Below are positions 1 to 9,180 of a stretch of 64,000 nucleotides of DNA, piece after piece. Location of the stretch: assembly GCF_000969985.1 (NCBI RefSeq), contig NZ_CP009526.1, forward strand, positions 1,054,001 through 1,118,000, written 5' to 3'. This DNA comes from Methanosarcina barkeri str. Wiesmoor. Lineage in GTDB: Archaea; Halobacteriota; Methanosarcinia; Methanosarcinales; Methanosarcinaceae. A model generated the notes under the pieces. That model saw only the letters and a list, made by a program, of their open reading frames with translations. It made no database searches and was not told where the DNA came from. Made by a program: the position numbers and the translations under genes. Position 1 is the first letter of the stretch, and each line of letters begins with the position of its first letter.

Positions 1-907
1 TTGCCTGAACAGCTAAAACATTATTCATTATTTCTACAAAAGAATAAGGGATGCTGCAAGTGAGGCATTTCTTAAAGCGGAGCCAGCTGAACTTAAAGGC
101 ATTCTAGGAGAGCATTCTCCAACTAAAAAGAGTTCAGTGAAGGTGGATTTCTACATTATGAGCTTCAAAAAAGGTTCTTGGATTGTTTGATACCCGAGTC
201 TGGTAAGTATCTATCCTAAAGAGAGGACAATATAAGGGCGAATCTTGAACTAAAAGCAGTTTATGTGCTTTCTTAGAACTCGCTGATAAAGGTAATGCAA
301 GGATTGTTTTTATATCAACAGATTTCAACGGAGGCTCTCAACTTATGATAACTTTTGGTGGAATTGCTGCAATTCATCATATATAGAACAGGGATGTAGG
401 TTAGTTCAGAAGTTTATTAGTTAATGAATTTCATTAATTATATAATATTTGATTCTGTGATGTCTACGAGGAATAGCCAATTTTATGGATTCGACAGCTG
501 GAAAAACTCTTATTTTTCTGTATTGCCAGTGGCTGCTCGATATCTGCTCACTTCGCAATCATGCGAACTTGGAGGTAAATTTTCAGGGGAGTTGATTTCC
601 AAAAAATGTGCAATAAAATTTAGGTTTATGTTCCAATTAAGGTTGCAAGAAACTGTAAATTTTATTGAAAAAGACGTACGATTTTGCTCTGACAAATTCT
701 GTCCAAAATTACTGTTCTTTAGCCGTACTTTTAGTGGGGAGAACTGCGGGCTACATTATTAGGTAAATGAAACAGTTACAAGTCATTTCTACGTAAAGAA
801 ATAAAATGGATGATAGTAATTGTTAAATAATAATAAATATCATTTAGTAACAGATATCATGTATATCTGAGTAAACCTGTTTTCACAGGTAATTTAGGTG
901 GACGGCA
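1..907. other. Region upstream of fur, no supported gene
   Basis: No convincing gene. A plus-strand stretch at 17-190 is open and reads like the tail of a decayed protein, but has no start or recognisable motif. An open frame at 424-762 lacks a ribosome site and family features. The last 90 bases hold the fur promoter and inverted repeats listed separately. Confidence 0.5.
851..890 (+). promoter_or_regulatory. Two inverted repeats before fur, candidate operator
   Basis: The sequence shows CAGATAT-CATGT-ATATCTG (851-869, perfect 7-5-7 palindrome) and, six bases on, ACCTGT-TTTC-ACAGGT (875-890, perfect 6-4-6). An AT-rich stretch at about 822-840 could be the TATA element. Fur/PerR regulators bind short palindromes and are often autoregulated, so the first repeat is a reasonable operator candidate. 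That function is inferred. Confidence 0.45.
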
Positions 908-1372
908 ATGAAGCCCACAGAGAAAGCTGACATGAAATACACAAATCAGAGAGTCGAAATACTTGCTTTCCTGCGCGAACATGATGGTCATCCCACTGTA
1001 GATGAAGTTTATGATGGGGTTAGAAAAAAACTGACGCGTATAAGCAAGGCTACCGTATATAAAAATCTCAGATTCCTTACGGAGAAAGGGTTACTGGAGG
1101 AGGTGAATGTAAAAGGGGTCTCAAGATTTGAAGCTAATTTCATTCCACACCACCATCTAATCTGCCGGGAGTGTGGAAGGATGGAGGATTTCGATTCAGA
1201 ACAATTGTTGGATTACTCGATGAAGATAGCTGAGGAAATAGAAGGATTTACTATTGTTTCAACGAGCACTAACTTTTATGGTATCTGTAAAATGTGTGAG
1301 GCGTCTAAGAAACCTAAGGAGTTTAAGGAGCCTAAGGAGTCTAAGGAGCCTAAGGAGTCTGAGGAAACATAA
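908..1372 (+). CDS. fur: Fur/PerR-family metal-dependent transcriptional regulator
   Basis: 154 residues with the usual Fur layout. Residues about 10-70 form a winged helix (TNQRVEILAFL, then SKATVYKNLRFLTEKGLL). A His/Cys-rich dimerisation and metal domain follows, with HHHLICREC (C86, C89) and CKMC (C127, C130), the two CxxC pairs that hold structural zinc. The last 20 residues are an unusual charged tail of KEPKES-type repeats encoded by short DNA repeats. GGTGG lies 7-11 bases before the chosen ATG; a start at residue 9 is also possible. It sits just upstream of cydAB, so a peroxide or iron sensor controlling oxygen defence (PerR-like) is the likeliest role. PerR versus Fur cannot be separated from sequence alone. 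Confidence 0.9.
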   Translation: MKPTEKADMKYTNQRVEILAFLREHDGHPTVDEVYDGVRKKLTRISKATVYKNLRFLTEKGLLEEVNVKGVSRFEANFIPHHHLICRECGRMEDFDSEQLLDYSMKIAEEIEGFTIVSTSTNFYGICKMCEASKKPKEFKEPKESKEPKESEET

Positions 1373-1422
1373 CTTGAGCAGAATATCAGGGGGAAACAGT
1401 ATGTCATCCGGGTGTACAATGA

Positions 1423-1593
1423 TATATCCTTCAGATAGTCAAAGATAAAGATCCGGTGACATATAGCATTGTGCTTCAGATTCTCACTGATGAGATTGAG
1501 TATGAAGATGATCTGCAAGCCGTGAATGTAAGACATCGGCTTGCTTCAGCACAAATACTATCTTGTGCAGTAGTGAAAAAAGGGGATAATTAA
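1423..1593 (+). pseudogene. Remnant of a ferritin-like (Dps/bacterioferritin) gene
   Basis: The frame ending at the TAA that overlaps the cydA start reads KDKDPVTYSIVLQILTDEIE and then YEDDLQAV. This resembles the last helix of archaeal Dps-like and bacterioferritin-type proteins (DPVTYxxxLxILxDExxHExDLxxL). Only this tail survives; a TGA closes the frame upstream at 1420-1422 and no start or other ferritin helices are present. It is transcribed in the same direction, between a Fur-type regulator and cytochrome bd oxidase, as expected for an iron/oxygen-defence gene that has been mostly deleted. The family call is from memory of the motif. Confidence 0.5.
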
Positions 1594-2909
1594 TGATTGA
1601 ATTGCTTTTATTAAGCCGGCTTCAGTTTGCCATAACAGCTGCGTTCCATTTCCTATTCGTTCCACTAACTTTGGGATTAGCATTATTAGTGGCAGTCATG
1701 GAAACAATGTACTACAGGAACAAAGATGAAACCTGGCGAAAAATGGCTGACTTCTGGGGTAATATATTCAAGATAAACTTTGCAATAGGTCTAGTATCAG
1801 GTATTACACTGACTTTTCAGTTAGGTACTAACTGGGGTGCCTATGCAGAATTCATGGGAGATGTCTTTGGACCACCTTTGGCTATGGAAGCGTTATTTGC
1901 TTTCTTCCTTGAAGGGACTTTCCTTGGAGCATGGATATTCTTGGGCCATAACCGTCAGAAATTAAAGGCATTTTCCATGTGGATGGTCGCTCTAGGTACT
2001 AACATATCTTCATTATGGATTCTCACTGCTAATGGTTTTATGCAGCATCCCGTAGGCTATGAGATGGCTGCTGACGGGAGCAAGGTGGTTATGACAGATT
2101 TCCTTGCTCTAATTACGAACGGCTATGTTTGGTACATGCTGATACACACTCTGCTTGCAGCTTACCTGTTGACCTCATTCGTGGTCATGGGGATCTGTGC
2201 ATATCATTTCCTTAAAGGGAATAACAATGAAGTGTTTAAAAAATCTTTCAACATAGCAGTTATCATAGCACTCGCTACTGCAGTCATGCTTCCAGTTCTT
2301 GGTCATGGTTATGCACAATATGTTACTGCGCTTCAACCTACAAAAGGAGCGGCAATGGATGCGATATGGGAAACAAGATCTTCAGTGCCTATGTATCTAA
2401 TACAGGTACCCGATTCAAGCACAGGCTCCAATAGTGTTCAGCTGCTGGGAATTCCAGGTCTTGCAAGTTTCCTGTATACAGGAAGTTTTAGCGGAACGAT
2501 AACAGGACTTAACCAGCTACCTCAGGATGAATTACCGCCTGTAGAAATGATATTCTGGAGCTTCAGGTTAATGACAATTCTGGGTTCCCTGTTCATCATA
2601 GTGGCTCTTTTAGGCTTATATCTTCAAAAATCAGGCAAGCTATATACATCTAAAAAATATCTAAAGTTGCTAATGTGGTCTATTCCTCTTCCATATCTTA
2701 CTATTACTGCTGGCTGGATTGTAGCTGAGGTAGGAAGGCAGCCATGGATGGTATATGGTTTGCTAAGGACAGCTAATGGTGTATCATCGGTTCCCACATC
2801 CGACGTCTTGTTAAGTATTAGCCTTATAAGCGCATTTTATATGGTCCTGCTTATCTTTGAGATATACCTCATAAAGAAAACCGTGGTCAATGCGACAGGA
2901 GTTGAGTGA
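1593..2909 (+). CDS. cydA: Cytochrome bd quinol oxidase subunit I
   Basis: 438 residues, about nine membrane segments. It is the catalytic haem-bearing subunit of cytochrome bd oxidase, which oxidises quinol-type carriers and reduces O2 to water at the membrane. Visible ligand regions are H19 in the first helix (TAAFHFLF), the histidine at about 185 (YMLIHTLLAAYLL) and GRQPW at 381-385. The quinol loop is short, as in the Bacillus/archaeal branch; E. coli CydA is about 520 residues. The start overlaps the preceding remnant's stop by one base, and AAAAAGGGGAT serves as the ribosome site. It is cotranscribed with cydB. In methanogens the enzyme is thought to remove oxygen rather than conserve energy. 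Confidence 0.95.
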   Translation: MIELLLLSRLQFAITAAFHFLFVPLTLGLALLVAVMETMYYRNKDETWRKMADFWGNIFKINFAIGLVSGITLTFQLGTNWGAYAEFMGDVFGPPLAMEALFAFFLEGTFLGAWIFLGHNRQKLKAFSMWMVALGTNISSLWILTANGFMQHPVGYEMAADGSKVVMTDFLALITNGYVWYMLIHTLLAAYLLTSFVVMGICAYHFLKGNNNEVFKKSFNIAVIIALATAVMLPVLGHGYAQYVTALQPTKGAAMDAIWETRSSVPMYLIQVPDSSTGSNSVQLLGIPGLASFLYTGSFSGTITGLNQLPQDELPPVEMIFWSFRLMTILGSLFIIVALLGLYLQKSGKLYTSKKYLKLLMWSIPLPYLTITAGWIVAEVGRQPWMVYGLLRTANGVSSVPTSDVLLSISLISAFYMVLLIFEIYLIKKTVVNATGVE

Positions 2910-3955
2910 ATATGTTCGATTTCCTTACTCATGATATGCTTGCTATTATCTGGTTCTTCCTGTGGTGTGTAATATGGGGAGTTTACTTTATTGTCGACTC
3001 CTTTTCCCTTGGGGCAGGCCTTCTGGTACCTTTTATTGCCACAGATAAGGCCCAGAGGATGCAAATCCAGAGCTCTGTTGGTCCTTTCTGGGGCGGCAAT
3101 GAGGTATGGCTCATCCTGGCTGCAGGTGGAACATTTGCTGCATTCCCTCTGGTATTCTCGAAGATGTTTACTTTCCTGTATCTTCCTATGATGTTGCTGC
3201 TTATCGGCTTAATTGCGAGGGGAATTTCCATAGAATATCTTCACAAGGATGAAAATCCCCATATACAGAAAATCCTTATGTGGGGATGGTTTGCTGGAAG
3301 CCTGCTGATTTCTCTGGTTCTGGGAGTTGCATTTGCAAACTTCTTCAAGGGGCTTGAAATTGCTTCAGGAGGCGTTTATATCGGTACCCTTATTGGACTT
3401 TTTAGCCCTTATGCACTGATAGGCGGTGTCTTATTTGTGCTTATGAGTGTTACTTCAGGTGCGTTCTGGATCAATGTTAAAACTGAAGGGGCCATAGCTA
3501 TAAAAGCAGGTGATCTGGCAAAGAAGAGCGCTCTTATTGTACTTGTACTTGCTCTGGTCTATCTGGCATATTCCTTTATGGGTATAGAAGGTTTTACAAC
3601 CAACTATTCAGCCATGCCAGCTCTGTACTTATTGCCAGGTCTTGCGGTAGTGACAGCTGTTCTTGCTGTGTTTTTTGCAAAAAAGGACAGGATATTTCCT
3701 GCCTTTTGCAGCAATCTCCTAGCGTTTCTTTTCGTTGTTGAAAGCGGGCTTGCAAGTATCTATCCTTACATGCTTAAGTCTTCTGTATCTTCTGAATATG
3801 GAATAGATATCTTTGAGGCAGCATCAAGCCACATGACCTTGAGCGTCATGCTGGGGGGAGCATTGGTATTCGTGCCCATAATCATCATCTACCAGCTATG
3901 GGCATATACGTTGTTCAGGGAAAAGATAAAAGAAACAGACCAGGTCGAGTACTGA
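2906..3955 (+). CDS. cydB: Cytochrome bd quinol oxidase subunit II
   Basis: About 349 residues with roughly eight to nine hydrophobic helices. It is the partner subunit that assembles with CydA. Family features include the N-terminal WGVYFIVDSFSLGAGLLVPF, the WGGNEVWLILAAGGTFAAFP loop and FEAASS near the C-terminus. A GTG at 2906 overlaps the cydA stop by four bases; an ATG at 2912 is an equally good start, because AGGAG at 2897-2901 lies 4 and 10 bases upstream respectively. No cydC/cydD assembly transporter follows. Confidence 0.93.
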   Translation: MNMFDFLTHDMLAIIWFFLWCVIWGVYFIVDSFSLGAGLLVPFIATDKAQRMQIQSSVGPFWGGNEVWLILAAGGTFAAFPLVFSKMFTFLYLPMMLLLIGLIARGISIEYLHKDENPHIQKILMWGWFAGSLLISLVLGVAFANFFKGLEIASGGVYIGTLIGLFSPYALIGGVLFVLMSVTSGAFWINVKTEGAIAIKAGDLAKKSALIVLVLALVYLAYSFMGIEGFTTNYSAMPALYLLPGLAVVTAVLAVFFAKKDRIFPAFCSNLLAFLFVVESGLASIYPYMLKSSVSSEYGIDIFEAASSHMTLSVMLGGALVFVPIIIIYQLWAYTLFREKIKETDQVEY

Positions 3956-3988
3956 CCTGCTTTCTCTTATCTTTTACTTTTTTTACTT
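3941..3988 (+). terminator. Terminator of the cyd operon
   Basis: CAGGTC-GAGTACT-GACCTG (3941-3959) spans the cydB stop codon and is followed by a long T-rich run to about 3988. Confidence 0.6.
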
Positions 3989-4231
3989 TATCTGTGAAGA
4001 GACGAACAATGCTAAGCTTTGCTAAATATCCCAAAGTATGAAGGCTTTGAAGGAGTTCAACATAAAAAAAGAAAAGTTAGTGAAGATAAAACCAATATGA
4101 ACAAAACTGAAAAGTCAGTTCTGCTCTTTTTCATATACGTTGAATTATCTCAGGCATTTGACTTTGATTTTTGCCTGGAAATTGAAAACTAAGGGCATAG
4201 TAGGAAAAAGTTTAGAGATAAACTTATCCGT
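3989..4231. other. Non-coding gap, convergent cydB and zinc-ribbon genes
   Basis: AT-rich with no open frame or structure I can support. Confidence 0.5.
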
Positions 4232-4597
4232 TTAGTCTCTTTCTTCTTCCTCTACAGGGTTCATGAATTCTTCGTAACAGGTGATACAGATACATTTATC
4301 TTCAGACGATATTTCTTTAAAGTCCACCTTGGGACCACTAGGTTTTACGGTTCCCATTTTTAATACATAGAAGTGCTCACCGAATTCGACTGGCTGCCCG
4401 CATCTCGAACATAAGAAGGGTGGATTCTCAACTGACTCAGTTGCACACTCAATACATATCAGATCGGACTTATCCCCGTGAACGTCCTTGAATTTTATTG
4501 GTTTCATGTCCTGGCTGGTATCAACGACCAGCACGTCTTCCAGCAATTCCCGACCGCAGATATTGCAATATTCTTTCGTCTTGTCGCCTCCCTTCAT
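4232..4597 (-). CDS. Small zinc-ribbon protein, unknown function
   Basis: 121 residues with four CxxC pairs in order: CNIC, CIEC, CSRC and CITC. They are spaced as two tandem zinc ribbons, and the tail is acidic (PVEEEERD). I do not recognise the family. The start is placed at the ATG at 4597 because GAGGTGA lies four bases upstream; an in-frame GTG at 4678 would add 27 residues but has a weak ribosome site. Possible roles are nucleic-acid or protein binding through the zinc ribbons; nothing in the neighbourhood narrows this. Confidence 0.7.
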   Translation of the reverse strand: MKGGDKTKEYCNICGRELLEDVLVVDTSQDMKPIKFKDVHGDKSDLICIECATESVENPPFLCSRCGQPVEFGEHFYVLKMGTVKPSGPKVDFKEISSEDKCICITCYEEFMNPVEEEERD

Positions 4598-4867
4598 TAT
4601 GTCACCTCGATTCTCCAAAGGATTTTTCACAAAATCACAGACTAAGCCTGCAGGGTTTTTAATCTCCCCGTTTTTCACTGAACTTTATTCCCCTTTTTGG
4701 CTTGTATTATAATTATATTGATTTTGATATTTAAAAATATTTTTATTTTACTTATCATAACTTAATTGAGCATCTTCCACATCGGGCTTTCTTTAAACAT
4801 ACTCTGATATTAAATTCACAGCAGAAAATATGAGAAAGAAATCCTATAGACTAATGGAGAATCGAAA

Positions 4868-5755
4868 ATGACAGATGATAAACGCATGATTTTAATTTAT
4901 CACCATGATGATAATGACGGATACTGTGCAGCTGCTATTGCTGGTGCTTCCTATGATCGGAATGAATTTGACATAAAATTTGTTGCTATAAATTATGGCA
5001 AAGAGTCTTGGAGTGAGGGCGAAATAAAGGCAGCAGAAAAAGTATGGCTTCTTGATTTTACAAGCGATAATATGGAGGAATTCGTAAAAGTTTGTGGTCC
5101 TAAGTTGATATGGGTGGACCATCACAAGACCGCTGTGGAGAAATTTCCAGACCTGTGGAATTCCAACAGTATTCCGGGAATCCGGTCTGTTGAAAAAGCA
5201 GCATGTATACTTACATGGGAGTTCACACATCCAGAAAATATTTTACCTCCTGCTGCAGTTGCCTATATCGGGGATAAAGATCTGTGGAAGTTTGAATACT
5301 CTGAAACCAGGGCTTTCACTGCAGGCTTTAATCTTATAGTGAAAACTCCTGATGATCCAGCATGGGACGTACTCCTTGGTTCGGAATACGAGGATACTGT
5401 AAATAATATGATATCTATCGGGGAATTGCTTCTCAAAGCTCAAAACTACAAGCTCCAAAAAGCCTTTGACCGTGGGGTGGATTACATTTTCCATAACTGG
5501 AAAGCCAGGCTTGTAAACACTACTGGAAATATCTCCGAGCTTGGAGAATTTATCTACAGGAAGCCTGAATATGATATTGCTATCATGTGGCAGGCTGTAG
5601 AGGATATGGTGGTATTCAGCTTGAGATCCGATTCAGGGAATCCCAATTCGCCCGATTGCGCCGAAATCGCTCAACAATACGGCGGTGGAGGGCACAAGAA
5701 TGCCGCTGGATTCCAGAGAAAAAATATGGATTTTCCACGCCTGCTTTTCAAATGA
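4868..5755 (+). CDS. DHH/DHHA1-family phosphoesterase
   Basis: 295 residues. The N-terminal DHH domain has YHHDDNDGYCAA (H12-D17), an LDFT block at about 57 and the signature DHHK at about 84-87. The C-terminal DHHA1 domain ends in GGGGHKNAAGF. These are Mn-dependent phosphodiesterases of the RecJ/NrnA type that act on short oligonucleotides, cyclic dinucleotides or related phosphate esters; the substrate here cannot be read from sequence. It is a single gene, not in an operon. Length fits a stand-alone NrnA-like enzyme rather than RecJ. Confidence 0.85.
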   Translation: MTDDKRMILIYHHDDNDGYCAAAIAGASYDRNEFDIKFVAINYGKESWSEGEIKAAEKVWLLDFTSDNMEEFVKVCGPKLIWVDHHKTAVEKFPDLWNSNSIPGIRSVEKAACILTWEFTHPENILPPAAVAYIGDKDLWKFEYSETRAFTAGFNLIVKTPDDPAWDVLLGSEYEDTVNNMISIGELLLKAQNYKLQKAFDRGVDYIFHNWKARLVNTTGNISELGEFIYRKPEYDIAIMWQAVEDMVVFSLRSDSGNPNSPDCAEIAQQYGGGGHKNAAGFQRKNMDFPRLLFK

Positions 5756-5848
5756 AATGTCCCACAATGATTAGGGGACATAGCAATTCCTGGGTTCTAA
5801 CTTTATCGTGTGGTTATCAGGCAAAATAACTCCAACTGGACCTGAAAA

Positions 5849-5880
5849 TCCCACCTGAATTTTTTGTGGATTTTTTGCTT
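5849..5880 (+). terminator. Possible terminator after the DHH gene
   Basis: ATCCCAC and GTGGAT form a short stem around an AT-rich loop and are followed by TTTTTTGCTTTT. The stem has one bulge. The rest of 5881-6080 shows nothing else. Confidence 0.35.
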
Positions 5881-6098
5881 TTCTGTGATATATAGTACTT
5901 GAAGTGACTTTTTTCTCAAACATATAATTTATTCATACCTGAACTTTTAGAAAAGTATTTATATTTTAAAATTTTTTTATTCAAGAAAATTAGTCCGGAT
6001 TTATAAATAATAGTGGGATCTATTGGCCTGGAGGTTAGTTTACGTTTAAAAATATAATCCAGTTCTATAATGTAAACTGTTTGACTAGAAGTCCTTTT

Positions 6099-6362
6099 AA
6101 ACACAACCTGACTGTTCGATTTAACAATTTTCTAAAAATGAAGTTTAATCCTCTATACTGGTTTACCCTTCCAGGTTTTGTTCTTTGTTCAATCGGGTTA
6201 TACATAGGCCTCGATTTACTACGGACGTTCTATCTTGGCGGAAGTCTTGCCTTCAGGCCAACGGTTTTGATGGTAATTCTAACCATCATAGGGACGGGTA
6301 TGACTTTTACAGGAATTTTGCTTCACGCTATCTCGGGTTTACTGCGGCATTTACGAGAATAA
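6099..6362 (+). pseudogene. C-terminal fragment of a family-2 glycosyltransferase
   Basis: The open frame encodes two hydrophobic segments (FTLPGFVLCSIGLYIGL and VLMVILTIIGTGMTFTGILL) preceded by RFNNFLKMKFNPLYW. This looks like the membrane tail of dolichol-phosphate-mannose-synthase-like glycosyltransferases. The catalytic GT-A domain (DxD) is absent upstream, so this is a truncated remnant. A short product from ATG 6139 or TTG 6081 could in theory be made. Confidence 0.5.
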
Positions 6363-6456
6363 AGTAATAGTTCCAAAAGATTTACTTAATGAGTTTATCC
6401 AAAACAATTTTGTTCTCAATAAGTAAAGTTTCACAATTATTTCCCATGTCAGAAAC

Positions 6457-6663
6457 TCAGTTAATTATTTGGAACATGGGATTTAGAAAAACGATTTTAA
6501 GTTTTGGGATGAGCTCAATAGCTTTTTCCAATGTCAATTTTTCTGTATTCCAGTAACCTTTCACAATAGTGTTTTTACCACTGATGACTATATCAGCAGT
6601 GATTCTTTGGCAAATAGGAATAGAAAGATGATTGACTGAAAATAAATATTGAACAGTTTGAAA
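6457..6663 (-). pseudogene. Coding-like remnant of an unrecognised gene
   Basis: The minus strand is open for about 68 codons and reads with protein-like composition (ICQRITADIVISGKNTIVKG, then YWNTEKLTLEKAIELIP). It has no start codon with a ribosome site and is closed upstream by TAG. I cannot name the family. It reads as the tail of a decayed gene. Confidence 0.3.
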
Positions 6664-6728
6664 CTATTGGTTGAGGATTTTACAATTTAATAGAAAAAAG
6701 CCAAATACAAATGGTGAATAAAAATCAA

Positions 6729-6760
6729 AAAAGGCGGTTCCATAAAGAAATCCGCCTTTT
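6729..6760. terminator. Hairpin between converging units
   Basis: AAAAGGCGG (6729-6737) pairs perfectly with CCGCCTTTT (6752-6760) around a 14-base AT-rich loop. The flanks supply T runs on both strands, so it could end transcription from either side, most likely the surface-protein gene at 6837-8018. Confidence 0.6.
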
Positions 6761-6836
6761 CAAGCCTTTAACTCTCTTCTGTTTTTTTGCTGTTTTTTAG
6801 AGTTTTGGCTTTTTGGTTTTAACCTCTCTGATCCGA

Positions 6837-8018
6837 TTATATCGGTGAGGTTCCTTTTGTACTTATTTTCAGTTTATCCTGGTCTATGCCTACAAGGCCT
6901 TTGCCAGGTTCATAGGCGCCTGTAATGAGGATGTAATCTCCTGGCGCAAGGTCGAAGGTTGTCAGGGAAAGAGTGTCCTGATTTTTGTCGCCTATGCTTA
7001 TCGTACCGTTGCCTTCTCCAATAAGAGTCTGGGCTGCTTTTGTAAGTTCACTTTTGTTCAATTTGGACTTATAGTTTGTTGAGTTTATGCCCAGGTCTCT
7101 GATATCAAGATCGTTGATGGAAGCATTGGTCCCATTTATTGTTCCATTGGTGCTGACGTTTATTTCAGCTCTGTAGGCTTCTTCATTTATCAGCAGGGCA
7201 CCGTATGTAAACTCTCCATCAGCAGGTGCTTTTTTCAGGCTCATTGTAACATCAAGGTTATCGCCTTCCTTAATATTGTTGTCTGCCTTTGTTTTCAGTT
7301 CATAGTTAACTATTTCAAAGCCAGTTGCTGAAAGAACTTTCTTTTCCATGCTGGTGTTCTCTCTGTATTTGTCGTCCGCAAGTGTTACAATGATGCCGTA
7401 ACTCCCGGGTTTAAGAGAGTAGAAGGTAATTGGTTTAAGCAGATCTCCTTTCTTGTCCAGAGTCGCGCATAATCTGATGTAAGAATTATCCGTACCTTCT
7501 CCGAAAATTTCTCCCAGGTTTATGCTTTCGTTACCCGCAAGAACAATGGCTTTTTTGACGGAACTAACACTAGACCCATTGACAAGGTAAACATTCACTT
7601 TCTGATTCTTAAGAGCTGAAGGACCATTATAGGTCATTGTTACTCTCTGGCCGTCAGTATAAAATGGATGTGTGGCGTATGGGTATGTATAGTTCACTTC
7701 CGTGTTATTATCCTTGTTTAGTTTAACTATAGTTCCTGCCTTTTCAACACAGTTGGTCCCATTGTAAATAAAGCTAAGTGGTTGTGGAAGCTGGATTTCT
7801 TGTCCTCCGCTGAGTTGAATCCATCCTCCCTCGTCTTGGCTATCATCGTGGTCTGCAAAAATGACGCTGTCTCCGTTTTTCTCAATAGAGGCAGCCCAGA
7901 GTCCTTTTTCTGAAACCGCGGCTGATACCGAAATAAGTGCGAAAATGCAGATTAGAGCCGCGAAGGTTAATTTACATTTTCTGATATCTATTCCATTTGT
8001 TCCTATTTTTTTCTTCAA
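6837..8018 (-). CDS. Exported surface protein, module B only
   Basis: 393 residues. The N-terminus is a signal peptide (KKK, then LTFAALICIFALISVSAAVS). The rest is the module called B here (about residues 110-385), shared with the genes at 11077 and 13321: TYNGPSAL, a KIPATL-like RLCATLDKKGDL block, LKPGSYGIIVT, TLIGEGNGTISIGDKNQ and LAPGDYILITGAYE. I believe this is the methanogen extracellular domain catalogued as TIGR04279, from memory. There are many N-glycosylation sequons and no C-terminal anchor, so it is probably secreted or held by partners. The start is TTG at 8018 with GGGGTG six bases upstream. Function unknown. Confidence 0.8.
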   Translation of the reverse strand: MKKKIGTNGIDIRKCKLTFAALICIFALISVSAAVSEKGLWAASIEKNGDSVIFADHDDSQDEGGWIQLSGGQEIQLPQPLSFIYNGTNCVEKAGTIVKLNKDNNTEVNYTYPYATHPFYTDGQRVTMTYNGPSALKNQKVNVYLVNGSSVSSVKKAIVLAGNESINLGEIFGEGTDNSYIRLCATLDKKGDLLKPITFYSLKPGSYGIIVTLADDKYRENTSMEKKVLSATGFEIVNYELKTKADNNIKEGDNLDVTMSLKKAPADGEFTYGALLINEEAYRAEINVSTNGTINGTNASINDLDIRDLGINSTNYKSKLNKSELTKAAQTLIGEGNGTISIGDKNQDTLSLTTFDLAPGDYILITGAYEPGKGLVGIDQDKLKISTKGTSPI

Positions 8019-8267
8019 TCGTTACACCCCTAAAGTAATATTTATTGTTTTATCCTGGACTTTTGCTATATATTTTTTACTTTTATCTATTATCTACTTC
8101 ATTAATTATTAAGCTTTCATCCACGAATTTCTTTTTTAATTAAATTAATTCATATTCATATATTTTGTATACAAGACATGTCTACTATTAATATGTATTT
8201 ATAGTTTATCGAAATCGTCTTCAAAAAATTTTAAAATCAAAGTTATTTAAAATCCCTCAGTGTATTA

Positions 8268-9158
8268 TTATGACTTTCTCCTCCCTAAATAAACCACAAA
8301 TAATATTAATACGGCTAAGATTCCTGCTATCCATATCTTCTGCGATTTCAGGTCCAGAAAATCCTCGGCAAATTTCTTTTCTTCATTGGCAATGTTTTTT
8401 CCACTATCTGCTTCTTCTTTTATTCTCTCGGTTATTCCCTCGACTTCTCCCTCACTTGAGTTCTGTTCCGAGTCCTGCTCCGAGTCCTGTTCCGAGGAGT
8501 TTGTTTCCGAAGAGAGGCTTTCTGATGGTTGTAATTCTATTTGCTTTGTAATGCCTCCAACTTTTACTTCAAAATTGCCTGCCGGTATAAACTTAGTATT
8601 ATATTCATAGTTGAGGCTTCCATCAGAATCTACATCTATTTCTTGCATGGCTTTTATCTTGAGTTTGACATTAGAACCACTTGCCTTTCCGTCGATCCTG
8701 ATCTCATATGTTCCTGCAGGGACGTGTGCCTGGAAAACAGTAGCAGTGCCGTCTTTTGCCTCTGCACTTTTAGTTAACCATAGGAGCATCTTTGCTCTCA
8801 CATTCAAGTCATCAGCCCCTACAGCCTTTACGGTAAAACTGTTGTCAAAACCAGATGGGATTACTACATTTTCAAGCAGGTACGCGTATTCTCCATCCTG
8901 TACCGTCACATCTTTTTCGAAGGATATCTGCACTTCCACAGTATCTCCCTCAAAACCAGTTCCTTTTATCTTCATTGTATCCCCAACAACTGGATTTTGG
9001 GGGGTAAGTTCCCAGTTGCTTGATGCAGCTGCTCCAGGAGAAATTATCAGGAACAGGAACACAGGAAGCAAAAACAGGAGTCTCAAACTTTCCTTATTCT
9101 TAGGATTTTTAATAAATGTAAAATTGGGCTTTGTTGGATTAATTTCTTCAGGAAGCAA
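8268..9158 (-). CDS. Membrane-anchored surface protein, module A
   Basis: 296 residues. A roughly 20-residue polar lead precedes a signal sequence (LRLLFLLPVFLFLIISPGAA). Module A (about 46-205) follows, containing NWELTPQNP, GTGFEGDT, YEIRIDGKASGSNVKLKI and GITKQIELQ. Then comes a Ser/Glu/Asn-rich linker with SEQDSEQ repeats, and one C-terminal helix ending in GRRKS. That helix differs from the anchor used by its neighbours. The start is TTG at 9158. The paralogues have an extra TTG three codons earlier, but here it is TTA, and the same AGGAGAGG site lies nine bases before the retained TTG. Role unknown; cell-envelope location is inferred from topology. Confidence 0.8.
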   Translation of the reverse strand: MLPEEINPTKPNFTFIKNPKNKESLRLLFLLPVFLFLIISPGAAASSNWELTPQNPVVGDTMKIKGTGFEGDTVEVQISFEKDVTVQDGEYAYLLENVVIPSGFDNSFTVKAVGADDLNVRAKMLLWLTKSAEAKDGTATVFQAHVPAGTYEIRIDGKASGSNVKLKIKAMQEIDVDSDGSLNYEYNTKFIPAGNFEVKVGGITKQIELQPSESLSSETNSSEQDSEQDSEQNSSEGEVEGITERIKEEADSGKNIANEEKKFAEDFLDLKSQKIWIAGILAVLILFVVYLGRRKS

Positions 9159-9180
9159 TTTCTCTAACCTCTCCTCTTGA

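Noticed and set aside
424-762. 112-residue plus-strand open frame
   Set aside because: No ribosome site, no recognisable motif, overlaps an equally long minus-strand frame.
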